Of a DNA stretch of 64,000 bases, positions 50,103 through 57,651 are shown in pieces; within the stretch, counting starts at the first letter, position 1; every line of letters begins with the position of its first letter. The notes below the pieces were generated by a model, which saw only the letters and a program-made list of their open reading frames with translations, had not been told where the DNA came from and did not search any database. Both the position numbers and the translations under genes were made by a program. The DNA is from a virus, in IMG/VR virus record IMGVR_UViG_3300045125_000031, positions 37,242 through 101,241 of that record; one strand, 5' to 3'.

Positions 50103-50333
50103 ATGTCTGATACAATGTTGAATATGGAAGACTTCACTGCTGTAGATATTCTCAATGCCGACCAGTTAGAAGTAGGAGATCTAATTGGTATCGGTGGAGA
50201 GATTGTAAAGGTGCTTGCAATTTCACCACTTCACTATGGATTTAATCTTGCTATAGAAAATAATTTTGGCGAAAAAGATTTTGTTGATGTAAGTGAAGAT
50301 GATAATTTTAAATTGTATATAGAAAACTTCTAA
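50103..50333 (+). CDS. Small beta protein, 76 residues
   Basis: LNADQLEVGDLIGIGGEIVK, then NFGEKDFVDVSEDDNFKLYI. A compact SH3- or Hedgehog/intein-like beta barrel is possible from VGDLIxIGGEIVKV. The start abuts the previous stop. Confidence 0.5.
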   Translation: MSDTMLNMEDFTAVDILNADQLEVGDLIGIGGEIVKVLAISPLHYGFNLAIENNFGEKDFVDVSEDDNFKLYIENF

Positions 50334-50340
50334 AAACCGG

Positions 50341-50397
50341 CCTAGGCAATTCGGACATATTCGGACATTTGCATTTTTGTTATTTTTATGATAAGAT
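50341..50397 (+). promoter_or_regulatory. CCTAGG site, TTCGGACAT pair and leaderless promoter
   Basis: CCTAGG 50341-50346. Two direct copies of TTCGGACAT at about 50350 and 50360. Then TTGCAT, 17 nt, TAAGAT 50392-50397, 6 nt to ATG 50404. Confidence 0.55.
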
Positions 50398-50403
50398 TAT
50401 TAC

Positions 50404-50535
50404 ATGATGAAAAAAACGGCTGAGGAATTACGCAGACTTATGGAATTACGCAGGTCTAATGCTGCAACTCCATTAAGGAACAAAAAAGCCTACTCCCGTA
50501 AAGTTAAACACAAAAAATTTGACTTATCAAAATAA
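50404..50535 (+). CDS. Basic small protein, leaderless, 43 residues
   Basis: MMKKTAEELRRLMELRRSNA then RNKKAYSRKVKHKKFDLSK. Rich in Lys and Arg, so it may bind nucleic acid. No ribosome site; the -10 ends 6 nt before the ATG. Confidence 0.55.
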   Translation: MMKKTAEELRRLMELRRSNAATPLRNKKAYSRKVKHKKFDLSK

Positions 50536-50567
50536 AAATGTTATAATAAAAATAAAGAAAGGACCCC

Positions 50568-51287
50568 ATGAAACTAAAACGTAGCATGGATAGGAAGGTA
50601 ACTAATGCTGTCTCACCCAACGGAAAAACCCCAACAATTGCCAACACTTTTGGATTGCCTGCTGGTAAGGCTTTCTCGTGCCCTGGTGCCACTAACACTT
50701 GTGAGAGCGTTTGCTACGCAGGAAAACTTGAAAGAGTCTACAAAGGCGTAAAGGCTGTCTTACTTCATAACTGGGAATTACTAAAAGACGCTGACCATGA
50801 CACTATGGAAGCATTGCTCATGGACATGATTGCAGACTTTAGAAAAGATTGTGAAAAGAAAGACGCTCCTATGCTATTCCGTATCCACTGGGACGGTGAT
50901 TTCTTTAGTGATGACTATGCATTTGCATGGAAGACACGTTATTCTTAATAATCCTGATGTAAAGTTCTGGGTCTATACTCGTGTAGCCTCTGCTGCAGAC
51001 ATACTCAAGGGAATTGATAATCTTAGCTTATACTATTCTACGGATAAAGACAACAAAGAGATTGCTATTAGTCTAAATAAGGAAAAGGGTATTCGTTTGG
51101 CATACCTTGCAGATACCTTCGCAATTGGGCAGGCTGATCTAAAGGCAATGATAGGCAAGGTAGGGGCTAAGTGCCCTGAGAATAAAAAGGCTATTCCCTA
51201 ATTGACAAAGAGGGGTCTGCTTGTGTAAAATGTAATTTATGTGTTAGCAACAAGGCTGACATAGTGTTTAGCGCAAAGAAAAAGTGA
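50568..51287 (+). CDS. GP88-like protein, frameshifted
   Basis: FGLPAGKAFSCPGATNTCES and VCYAGKL near the start, RIHWDGDFFSDDYAFAWK, VKFWVYTRV and a final AKCPENK, CVKCNLCVSNKAD. This order matches the phage gene-88-type family, whose Cys clusters look like metal or iron-sulfur ligands. Function unknown. Shifts at about 50930 and 51205. Confidence 0.55.
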
Positions 51288-51290
51288 TAA

Positions 51291-51359
51291 ATGAAAATCC
51301 TATTACTAATCTTGTGGGCTATCTTTATTGGGATAATTTTCTACCCACCCCTAAAGTGA
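51291..51359 (+). CDS. Single-pass membrane peptide, 22 residues
   Basis: ILLLILWAIFIGIIFYPPLK is almost wholly hydrophobic. Its stop lies inside a Crp-like palindrome. Coding status rests on close spacing to the previous gene. Confidence 0.4.
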   Translation: MKILLLILWAIFIGIIFYPPLK

Positions 51360-51440
51360 CCCAAATCACACGAGAGAAATCTCAAAATGTGAGAAAATGT
51401 CAAAAATAACTTGACACGGCAAGAAAAAATGTCATAATAG
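51355..51440 (+). promoter_or_regulatory. Crp-like palindrome and strong promoter
   Basis: AGTGA-N6-TCACA 51355-51370, then TTGACA 51411-51416, 18 nt, TAATAG 51435-51440. The palindrome centre is about 85 nt from the expected start. Confidence 0.65.
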
Positions 51441-51468
51441 TAGTATAACCAACAACAAAGGAGAAAAA

Positions 51469-51636
51469 ATGTCAGTAGCAACCGCAACTTACAAGGTAGG
51501 CGACCTATACACTTCACAGAAGTCAAAGGTCACAGGCACAATTACAGAAATCAAGCCAAATCAAGACGGCTCATCTGTTCGTGTCAAACTTGATGTAAAT
51601 GGCACACCACGCTGGACAACTTGGACAGCAAAGTAA
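51469..51636 (+). CDS. Small KOW/SH3-like protein, 55 residues
   Basis: TYKVGDLYTSQKSKVTGTIT then GSSVRVKLDVNGTPRWTTWT. Same length as the paralogue at 52255, each as a single gene behind its own promoter. Behind AAAGGAGAAAAA. Confidence 0.55.
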   Translation: MSVATATYKVGDLYTSQKSKVTGTITEIKPNQDGSSVRVKLDVNGTPRWTTWTAK

Positions 51637-51655
51637 TTCTCAATACGAGAAAAGT

Positions 51656-51712
51656 CCTGAGTATGACTACTAAAACTGCTCACTTGACTTTCTAACTAAA
51701 AAATGTTAGACT
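51656..51712 (+). promoter_or_regulatory. Covarying hairpin and promoter
   Basis: Hairpin copy GAGTA...TGCTC from 51656, then TTGACT 51684-51689, 17 nt, TAGACT 51707-51712. In this copy the hairpin nearly abuts the -35 and there is no CCTAGG. Confidence 0.65.
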
Positions 51713-51746
51713 TGACATAACCCAAACCCACTAAGAAAGGAAACAA

Positions 51747-52166
51747 ATGGCAAGAGGAAAAGCGATAAATGTAAAAATCGCTACAACTAAGGTTATCAAA
51801 GCCTTAGAAACTAAATTAGCAGAAATCAACAAAGATTTCGCAAATCAAGAAGCAAACGAGGCTAAGTATGATAAGGCTCGTAAAGCATGGGCTAAAGAAG
51901 TAGCAAAACTCGCAGTTGCTCAAATCGCAAAGGCTGAGAACTTCTCTGCTAATAAGCGATACAACAATGAAATCAACATTGACTTCAACATACCTGCTGG
52001 TCTTATTGACCTACCTGCTGAACCTGAGCGTGAGCATAAGACAATGAACGATTGGCAGTATCGTGAAATGGTTGAGGAAATTGAGAACGCAATTCGTATT
52101 CTCAAAATGACAGATGAGGAAGTAGTTTCTACTTCTACTTACAACGCTATCGCAAGATACCTATAA
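51747..52166 (+). CDS. Helical protein, 139 residues
   Basis: VIKALETKLAEINKDFANQE, then AKYDKARKAWAKEVAKLAVA, long coiled-coil-like helices, and a polar C-terminal helix with YREMVEEIENAIRILKM. Intact. Scaffold or nucleic-acid-associated role possible; not recognised. Confidence 0.55.
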   Translation: MARGKAINVKIATTKVIKALETKLAEINKDFANQEANEAKYDKARKAWAKEVAKLAVAQIAKAENFSANKRYNNEINIDFNIPAGLIDLPAEPEREHKTMNDWQYREMVEEIENAIRILKMTDEEVVSTSTYNAIARYL

Positions 52167-52190
52167 TCAAGATGGCGGGTGCGTGGGCTA

Positions 52191-52219
52191 TTGACAACAC
52201 CCGCCAAACTTGGTAAAAT
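52191..52219 (+). promoter_or_regulatory. Consensus-like promoter
   Basis: TTGACA 52191-52196, 17 nt, TAAAAT 52214-52219. No palindrome or hairpin is seen upstream. Confidence 0.7.
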
Positions 52220-52254
52220 AAATACAAGACCCAATAAATAGAAAGGCAAAACAA

Positions 52255-52422
52255 ATGACATTAGGCGGATACACTTACCAAATCGGTGATTTATTCACAA
52301 CAAGCAAAACAGGAGTTACAGGTCGCATTGAAAAGTTTGTTCCACAAACTCGTAATGTAACTAAGGTTATGCTTCGTTTAGCAAATAACCAAACTCGTTT
52401 CGCAATGGTAAAGACTTACTAA
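52255..52422 (+). CDS. Small KOW/SH3-like protein, 55 residues, paralogue of 51469
   Basis: GYTYQIGDLFTTSKTGVTGR then IEKFVPQTRNVTKVMLRLAN. Aligns with 51469 over YxxGDLxT and VTGxI. Its function may be to bind RNA or protein. Confidence 0.55.
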   Translation: MTLGGYTYQIGDLFTTSKTGVTGRIEKFVPQTRNVTKVMLRLANNQTRFAMVKTY

Positions 52423-52434
52423 GAAAGGAATAAC

Positions 52435-52638
52435 ATGCTAAAAAAGTTATTATTGGAATACAGGCACTATTTGTTTTTTTGGTTAGTTGCTGGTGTTGCA
52501 GGTGCAAACTGCGAAGCAGAACAATATCAGGGTGCTTGTGAAGCAGGAACTGGAATTGGTTTGTTTTTAATAATGATGTTATGGGCAATTGTAGATATTA
52601 TTCTATTGCTTATTTGGTTCATTACTCGTAAGAAATAA
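52435..52638 (+). CDS. Membrane protein, 67 residues
   Basis: Two hydrophobic helices (YLFFWLVAGVAGA and GLFLIMMLWAIVDIILLLIW), with CEAEQYQGACEAG between them: a loop with two Cys on one side. Start behind AAGAAAGGAATAAC. Function unknown, possibly holin-like. Confidence 0.5.
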   Translation: MLKKLLLEYRHYLFFWLVAGVAGANCEAEQYQGACEAGTGIGLFLIMMLWAIVDIILLLIWFITRKK

Positions 52639-52706
52639 CTTTCTTTCCTGATAAGCCCCGCTAAAAAATGAAGTGGCGAAAGTCCTTGCGGGTATTCCTG
52701 GAAAGA
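52639..52706 (+). ncRNA. Potential structured RNA after the membrane gene
   Basis: CTTTCC pairs with GGAAAG about 60 nt later, and CCCGC with GCGGG inside it, enclosing AAGTGGCGAAAG. The element sits between a stop codon and the covarying hairpin of the next cassette. It could be a terminator or structured 3' UTR; it has no U-tract. Confidence 0.35.
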
Positions 52707-52710
52707 TCAT

Positions 52711-52831
52711 CCTGAGCATGATGTAAAACTGCTCCACAAAAATCGCCTAGGCGGTGTGATTTAAATCATAGTCCACTATGTGAGATGATTTACGTACTTG
52801 ATTTGATTTTCCCCCATAAAAATGCTATGAT
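52711..52831 (+). promoter_or_regulatory. Modular cassette: hairpin, CCTAGG, palindrome, promoter
   Basis: Hairpin GAGCA...TGCTC at 52711-52735, CCTAGG 52746-52751, TGTGA-N6-TCATA 52755-52770, TTGATT 52803-52808, 17 nt, TATGAT 52826-52831. The palindrome centre is about 76 nt from the expected start. Confidence 0.7.
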
Positions 52832-52858
52832 TATATTATCTTAAGAAAGGATAATTAA

Positions 52859-53122
52859 ATGATTAGTACCGCAATAGCCCTACAGAATGTAACAAAAGAA
52901 GCAGTTCACGACGAAATAATAATGAATATGGCTCGTGCCATTTATCACACTAAAGACGGCATGTCTCCAGATGAGTTTGCCCAAGCCTTATATATGTATT
53001 CAGGAACGTTGGCTGCTTTAACAACTACATTAGTAACAAGTGTATTATTGACAGAAGCAGAAATAGATGATATGGTTAATACAATTAAAGAAATGGAAAC
53101 AATGGGAAAGGATGTTGAATAA
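52859..53122 (+). CDS. Uncharacterised helical protein, 87 residues
   Basis: STAIALQNVTKEAVHDEIIM, MARAIYHTKDGMSPDEFAQA, then TLAALTTTLVTSVLL. Mixed hydrophobic helices, perhaps membrane-peripheral. Behind AAAGGATAATTAA. Confidence 0.5.
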   Translation: MISTAIALQNVTKEAVHDEIIMNMARAIYHTKDGMSPDEFAQALYMYSGTLAALTTTLVTSVLLTEAEIDDMVNTIKEMETMGKDVE

Positions 53123-53550
53123 TGGAAACTCCATTTAATGCAACAATTAAAGAATATGTAGCAACAGAAGACTTTCTAAAGTCAGAAATTAAAAAGAAGG
53201 ATGAGCGAATCAAGCAACTTGAGGAGCATACTTCTGTAGTAACTCAGCGTTCATACACTGAATCTGCAGAGCGCAATCGCATGCGTAATGAAATGCAGGA
53301 ATGGACCCTGGAGCAATTGGATGAAGATTCAATCACTGAATCACAGGCAGAAGAAATTGCAAGCATTTGTGGTTTTGAATTAGCCAAGGAATTTGAGGCT
53401 GAGGTAACCGTCCAGTACTCAATTACAATTAATGCACGTAATGAAGAGCAGGCACAGAATGCAATCTATGATATTGATTTTGATTCAGTCTCATACAACG
53501 GCGATGCAATTACCTATTTGTCAGGCAGTGTCGACAGAATAGAAATTTAA
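53122..53550 (+). CDS. Coiled-coil protein with beta C-terminus, 142 residues
   Basis: EDFLKSEIKKKDERIKQLEE is a coiled coil. The C-terminal VTVQYSITINARNEEQAQNA, then YLSGSVDRIEI, is a ferredoxin-like or small beta module. TAATG coupling. Confidence 0.5.
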   Translation: METPFNATIKEYVATEDFLKSEIKKKDERIKQLEEHTSVVTQRSYTESAERNRMRNEMQEWTLEQLDEDSITESQAEEIASICGFELAKEFEAEVTVQYSITINARNEEQAQNAIYDIDFDSVSYNGDAITYLSGSVDRIEI

Positions 53551-53786
53551 AAATTTGCAGGGTTCATGAAAGGCCCTGCAATGTATACGGATCCTATCTT
53601 TCATCCTTTCTTAAATAGGACCGTAAGGGACCTGAGCACGTCCATGTAAACTGCTTTATAAATTTCCTAGGCACCTAGCCCGCAAAAATTCAAAATGTCA
53701 AGTATTTAAGATGTGTTTTACGTCACGTCCAATTTATCCCCTTTTACTAAGCCTATTTGACTTTTGTCGGTTGTTTATGCTAAGAT
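53551..53786 (+). promoter_or_regulatory. Terminator-like hairpin and modular cassette
   Basis: TTGCAGGG...CCCTGCAA (about 53564-53590) is a perfect 8-bp stem without a U-run. A CCTAT...ATAGG stem follows. Then the covarying hairpin copy GAGCA...TGCTT from 53631, CCTAGG 53666-53671, TGTGT-N6-TCACG 53712-53727, TTGACT 53757-53762, 18 nt, TAAGAT 53781-53786. Confidence 0.65.
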
Positions 53787-53816
53787 TGTTAAAACACTTA
53801 CAGAAAGGACAAAATA

Positions 53817-54833
53817 ATGGCGCATGAATTAGAAACGCAAAATGGCGTTGCTTCTTTCGCATCATTCCGTGAGCCTGCTTGGCATGGTCTTGGCACAGTA
53901 TTCACGGAAGAAAAAACAACAGCAGAAATGTTATCTGCTGCTAACCTAAACAATTGGAATGTTCGTCTTGAGGACGTAAATGTTCCATCTCACTTATCAT
54001 CAGATAAGAATTATCAATACGTTATCCGTACTAACCCTACAGATAATACACAGACCGACATTCTTGGTGTTGTCGGTGAGCGTTACCATGTTTTACAGAA
54101 TGAAGATTTATTCTCATTCGGTGATAACATTCTTGACGGCGGAGGTCGTTGGGAAACGGCTGGCTCTATTCGTGGAGGTCGTGTCGTATTCGGTTCTCTT
54201 GCTCTTGAGCGTGAGACAATTCTTGACCCTAATGGTGTTGCCGATAAGGTAAAAACTTATTTGCTTATCAACACATCACATGATGGTTCTATCGCTATTC
54301 AAGCAAGCATAACACCTGTTCGTGTTGTGTGCGCTAATACTCTTAACCTTGCTTTAGGTTCTAAGCGTGGAAAAAATGCTATCAAGCAGACATTCAAGAT
54401 ACGCCACACGCAGACCGCAAGTGGTAAGGTACAAGTTGCTCGTGAGACTCTTGGTCTTGCTAATAAGTACATGGACGCTTTTGATGTTATGGCTAAGGCT
54501 ATGATTGAGAAAGAAATCACAGCGCAACAGTTCAATGACATTGTGCTTGCTGCTTATCCAAAGCCTGATGAAGAAAAAAAGGGCGCACTTACTCGTTGGA
54601 CTAATAAGGTTGATGTTATCAATGACATCTACACAGGTGAGTTCAATGGAATGATTGCGGGTAACGCATGGGGTGCTTTCAATGCACTAACTGAACGCCT
54701 TGACTGGCATCGTTCTGCTCGTGGTGGAAATACTGAGGCAATGCTTGCTGCTGCTTCTGGTTTTGACCCATCAATTACAGCAGAAAAAAATCGTTTGCTA
54801 AGTATTGTAAAAAATACTTTAGCGATTGCATAA
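53817..54833 (+). CDS. DUF932 / phage-plasmid TIGR03299-like protein
   Basis: Intact, 338 residues. EPAWHGLGTVFTEEKTTAEM, GERYHVLQNEDLFSFGDNIL and TPVRVVCANTLNLALG are the family landmarks. Widespread in actinophages and plasmids; exact function unknown, possibly DNA-replication or host takeover. Start behind AGAAAGGACAAAATA. Confidence 0.75.
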   Translation: MAHELETQNGVASFASFREPAWHGLGTVFTEEKTTAEMLSAANLNNWNVRLEDVNVPSHLSSDKNYQYVIRTNPTDNTQTDILGVVGERYHVLQNEDLFSFGDNILDGGGRWETAGSIRGGRVVFGSLALERETILDPNGVADKVKTYLLINTSHDGSIAIQASITPVRVVCANTLNLALGSKRGKNAIKQTFKIRHTQTASGKVQVARETLGLANKYMDAFDVMAKAMIEKEITAQQFNDIVLAAYPKPDEEKKGALTRWTNKVDVINDIYTGEFNGMIAGNAWGAFNALTERLDWHRSARGGNTEAMLAAASGFDPSITAEKNRLLSIVKNTLAIA

Positions 54834-54845
54834 GTAATCGCAACT

Positions 54846-55012
54846 CCTGAACATGAGTATAAACTGTTCACTTTTTTATTTTGCAATTGCAGATCATAAA
54901 ATAAAAATAAAAAATTTGCTAGATAAACCAAAATCCACACAAAACGGACATTGTATTTTTGATTTTATTTTATTACGTAGCACTTGATTTTTTTGCTGGA
55001 TTGTGGGACAAT
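54846..55012 (+). promoter_or_regulatory. Covarying hairpin and leaderless promoter
   Basis: Hairpin copy GAACA...TGTTC (54846-54872), in which two stem positions changed together. Further down TTGATT 54984-54989, 17 nt, GACAAT 55007-55012, 6 nt to ATG 55019. Confidence 0.6.
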
Positions 55013-55018
55013 TAATAC

Positions 55019-55237
55019 ATGACCCTAAAAGTAGAAATATATGAAATGGAATATTCCGTATCCCCTGGTGGTGTAGATTGCTGGGAGGTTAATATACAAG
55101 GCTATGGATCAAGTAGATGTATATCTGACTTTGATACTGCTGGTCAGGCTCTTAATTGGGTAGTTGACCAATACCCTGACAAGATGATAGAATTGACAGT
55201 AACATCATTACCTGCCTATGAAAAGGAATATGCATGA
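55019..55237 (+). CDS. Small protein, leaderless, 72 residues
   Basis: MTLKVEIYEMEYSVSPGGVD to ELTVTSLPAYEKEYA. Beta-alpha pattern, no recognised family. The stop overlaps the next ATG. Confidence 0.55.
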   Translation: MTLKVEIYEMEYSVSPGGVDCWEVNIQGYGSSRCISDFDTAGQALNWVVDQYPDKMIELTVTSLPAYEKEYA

Positions 55238-55395
55238 GACAAACCTTTAAACCCTACACAATTGATGAATTAGTTACAACTATCTATGAGGACAATTTAG
55301 ATCATTTTGAGTTCATGGAGAACATGAATGGTGGAGATTGTGACTGTGCTTTACACAATACTATGAATACTATCATTAGGTATTGGGGAGAGTAG
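55234..55395 (+). CDS. Small acidic protein, 53 residues
   Basis: MRQTFKPYTIDELVTTIYED, then MNGGDCDCALHNTMNTI, with CxC and His. Overlaps the previous stop (ATGA). Confidence 0.5.
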   Translation: MRQTFKPYTIDELVTTIYEDNLDHFEFMENMNGGDCDCALHNTMNTIIRYWGE

Positions 55396-55398
55396 GAC

Positions 55399-55427
55399 TT
55401 GACATACCGTTGCATTTTTGCTAAAAT
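55399..55427 (+). promoter_or_regulatory. Consensus-like promoter
   Basis: TTGACA 55399-55404, 17 nt, TAAAAT 55422-55427, followed by an ATTACGAAC box and AAGAAAGGACCCC before the ATG at 55460. Confidence 0.7.
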
Positions 55428-55459
55428 TTAATTACGAACCCACAAGAAAGGACCCCTGA

Positions 55460-56194
55460 ATGCCAAATTGGTGTTACAACTCATTATCTATCGAAGGTAG
55501 CAAGGAAGAAATCTCTGCTATCAAAACACAACTTAACAAACCATTTACCATAATGCATGACCAATGGAACATGGAAACAGGTAAAATGGAGTTAACAGAG
55601 ACAGCCTATTCTAATCCTGTCTTTGCATTTCATAATATATATAATCATACACAGGCTGGTATTAGTGATGAGGAATATATTCAGCAACCTGACCATTCCC
55701 TACCAATTGAGGAAGCCATGAAGTTTAAGGGCAACCATTGGTACGATTTCAATGTTCGTGAGTGGGGTACCAAATGGGATGTAGCCGTTAGAGACGGAGA
55801 AGACTATCCTGAGACTGAACTAATGGAGGAGAGTGATACTTCTCTTGCATACCGTTTCAATACTGCGTGGTCTCCACCTCTACCTGCGATTGAGGCTTTG
55901 TCTGGACAGTACCCTGATGTAGAGTTTAATCTATCTTACGAAGAAGAAACTGGCTGGGGTGGAGAAAATCTATTTATCGACGGTAGCGGAACTGAGATAG
56001 AGGTTTATAACAATAAGTGTAGAGACTGCGATTCATTAGATAGTCTTGAGTATTGTGACAATGGCTGTGGTGAGGTTTGTAATGAATGTCACTACATGGG
56101 CGAGGCAGACCTTGAAGAAGTTGCGGAATGTGAGGACCACAAGATATACTTAGATAACGTACCCGATTATAGAAAGGACCAACTTAATGTCTAA
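55460..56194 (+). CDS. Api92-like protein with C-terminal zinc segment
   Basis: Intact, 244 residues. MPNWCYNSLSIEGSKEEISA and WSPPLPAIEALSGQYPDVEF are hallmarks of the Api92/DUF1281 ferredoxin-like domain. The last 50 residues carry NNKCRDCDSLDSLEYCDNGC and GEVCNECHYMG, a Cys-rich module I do not expect in the family. Function unknown; the extra part may bind zinc. Confidence 0.7.
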   Translation: MPNWCYNSLSIEGSKEEISAIKTQLNKPFTIMHDQWNMETGKMELTETAYSNPVFAFHNIYNHTQAGISDEEYIQQPDHSLPIEEAMKFKGNHWYDFNVREWGTKWDVAVRDGEDYPETELMEESDTSLAYRFNTAWSPPLPAIEALSGQYPDVEFNLSYEEETGWGGENLFIDGSGTEIEVYNNKCRDCDSLDSLEYCDNGCGEVCNECHYMGEADLEEVAECEDHKIYLDNVPDYRKDQLNV

Positions 56195-56390
56195 TTATCT
56201 TATTGAATACATGAAGATACATTTAATTAGTTTAGAACAAGACTTAGAGAACATTGCACAGGAAATGGAATCTCTTGACCCTGAATCTAAGGCTTGTAAA
56301 GAATTAGACTTTGAATATAATTACCTATCAGGACAATCTATTGCTACCCGCCACTTTATACAGATTGGAGAAGAACATGCAAGCAATTAA
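56187..56390 (+). CDS. Helical protein, 67 residues
   Basis: LIEYMKIHLISLEQDLENIA, then QEMESLDPESKACKELDFEY. Overlaps the previous gene by 8 bases. Coiled-coil-like; not recognised. Confidence 0.5.
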   Translation: MSNYLIEYMKIHLISLEQDLENIAQEMESLDPESKACKELDFEYNYLSGQSIATRHFIQIGEEHASN

Positions 56391-56661
56391 TGAGTTAGAC
56401 CCAAGGTTGCAGTTAGCAGTCGATATGCGTATATCTGGTTTGGATATTATGCATGGGGAATTAAAAGTATTATTACTTGAAGCAGAGCGGGAACTGGAAG
56501 AAGCCCAACAGATTGAACAAGATAATGATTACTCAGACGCTATGCAATCCATGGAGCGTAAGTACTGGGAGGGACAGGTAGACGCTCTTGCATATTTATA
56601 CGGGTTGACATATCAACTTTCATTTGCTATTATGGATAAAAACAACAAGGAGACAGAATGA
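56377..56661 (+). CDS. Helical protein, 94 residues
   Basis: MQAINELDPRLQLAVDMRIS, LLLEAERELEEAQQIEQDND. The start at 56377 is chosen because GGAGAAGAAC lies directly upstream and it overlaps the previous gene only slightly. Not recognised. Confidence 0.5.
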   Translation: MQAINELDPRLQLAVDMRISGLDIMHGELKVLLLEAERELEEAQQIEQDNDYSDAMQSMERKYWEGQVDALAYLYGLTYQLSFAIMDKNNKETE

Positions 56662-56999
56662 TTAAAGTAGACAACTTACAACTAATTGGTGAATTCTCAG
56701 TAGATAGCGGACAGGCTATTGTTGGGGACCCGTGCTATTTAGAGGATTGGAAGCCTTGGGACTCAGAGGCTGTAAAGTTTGATGAGCATAAGAATAAGGC
56801 TGGAGAATACGGCTATCTTGGGGCCTGCGAGGCTACCATTAGCAAGGGCTTTGGTCAGTTGGGTGGAGCGAGTGCTGTTGCCTTTAGTACTGGCTATGGT
56901 GACGGTTTGTACCCTGTATATGCCCATATGAATGAGGATGGCAGAGTCGGACTTGTTGTCATTGATTTTACGGGAGAATATAACGTTAGCGATGACTAA
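56658..56999 (+). CDS. Beta protein with IVGDPCYL motif
   Basis: Intact, 113 residues. VDSGQAIVGDPCYLEDWKPW, YGDGLYPVYAHMNEDGRVGL. The QxxIGDPCYL motif recurs in phage proteins of unknown function. ATGA overlap with the previous stop. Confidence 0.55.
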   Translation: MIKVDNLQLIGEFSVDSGQAIVGDPCYLEDWKPWDSEAVKFDEHKNKAGEYGYLGACEATISKGFGQLGGASAVAFSTGYGDGLYPVYAHMNEDGRVGLVVIDFTGEYNVSDD

Positions 57000-57013
57000 T
57001 CGATCCCTGGTTT

Positions 57014-57029
57014 TGTGACGACGGTCACT
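57014..57029. promoter_or_regulatory. Crp-like palindrome downstream of an operon
   Basis: TGTGA-N6-TCACT just after the stop at 56999. No -35/-10 pair is evident between it and the terminator, so it may be a chance match or a remnant. Confidence 0.35.
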
Positions 57030-57068
57030 ACGTAAAGCGGAGGTTGGGTCCCTTCGCTGCAGATAAAA

Positions 57069-57115
57069 GGGGGCAGGCCTGACTGTCTACGGGCTTGCCT
57101 CCCACATCTTTTTTG
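57069..57115 (+). terminator. Strong intrinsic terminator
   Basis: GGGGGCAGGCC (57069-57079) pairs with GGCTTGCCTCCC (57092-57103) with one bulged T, followed by TTTTTT at about 57109-57114. It closes the 55460-56999 operon. Confidence 0.85.
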
Positions 57116-57137
57116 ATACAATCTAATAGGAGGAACT

Positions 57138-57383
57138 ATGGCTTACAGCGTTAGGCGAGCACCACAAAATACAAAAGAAATACAGGTAGCAAGCAGAATA
57201 GCCAAGATTATTAATGAAGACATGGGGCTAAATCTGGAAGCAGTTGGCTATCATCTGGTTCGCAATCACCCACCAATCGTGTGGCACCGCCTTGAGGTTC
57301 TCGCCTTGACAGCGGGGGAAGAACATGATAAACTTATGAGTGACTATTTAGGAGAAGAGCATGTCAATAGACTTTACAGATAA
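57138..57383 (+). CDS. Uncharacterised protein, 81 residues
   Basis: MAYSVRRAPQNTKEIQVASR, then GYHLVRNHPPIVWHRLEVLA. AGGAGGAACT upstream. Helical; not recognised. Confidence 0.5.
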   Translation: MAYSVRRAPQNTKEIQVASRIAKIINEDMGLNLEAVGYHLVRNHPPIVWHRLEVLALTAGEEHDKLMSDYLGEEHVNRLYR

Positions 57384-57651
57384 GTGTGGTATTTTAGGTC
57401 AGTTCTGGTTTGAATACAGAGATGACGAAAAACTTGGAGAGTTCATCTCCTACAACGACATTGGCTTGCCTTTGTCATGGTTTATTTCTACAGGGGTAGT
57501 AACACCAAACCCTATTGCTGAAGACTATGTAAATGAAACCTTTGCGTTATTCTTGGCAGCATTATCGCTAACCGAAGATGATGTTGATGGTTTGGATAAT
57601 CTCAATGATGTCCTTGAGGTTGTTGAATCTAATTTAGAGGACGAAGAGTAA
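57361..57651 (+). CDS. Uncharacterised acidic protein, 96 residues
   Basis: MSIDFTDKCGILGQFWFEYR, LPLSWFISTGVVTPNPIAED. The pattern is known from other actinophage proteins of unknown function. Overlaps the previous gene by 23 bases. Confidence 0.55.
   Translation: MSIDFTDKCGILGQFWFEYRDDEKLGEFISYNDIGLPLSWFISTGVVTPNPIAEDYVNETFALFLAALSLTEDDVDGLDNLNDVLEVVESNLEDEE

Noticed and set aside
52639-52720. Hammerhead ribozyme
   Set aside because: CTGATAAG and GGCGAAAG resemble the CUGAUGA/GAAA core and can close a stem II, but the essential G8 is A, and no proper stem III with a UH cleavage site can be drawn. Listed only as a structured element.
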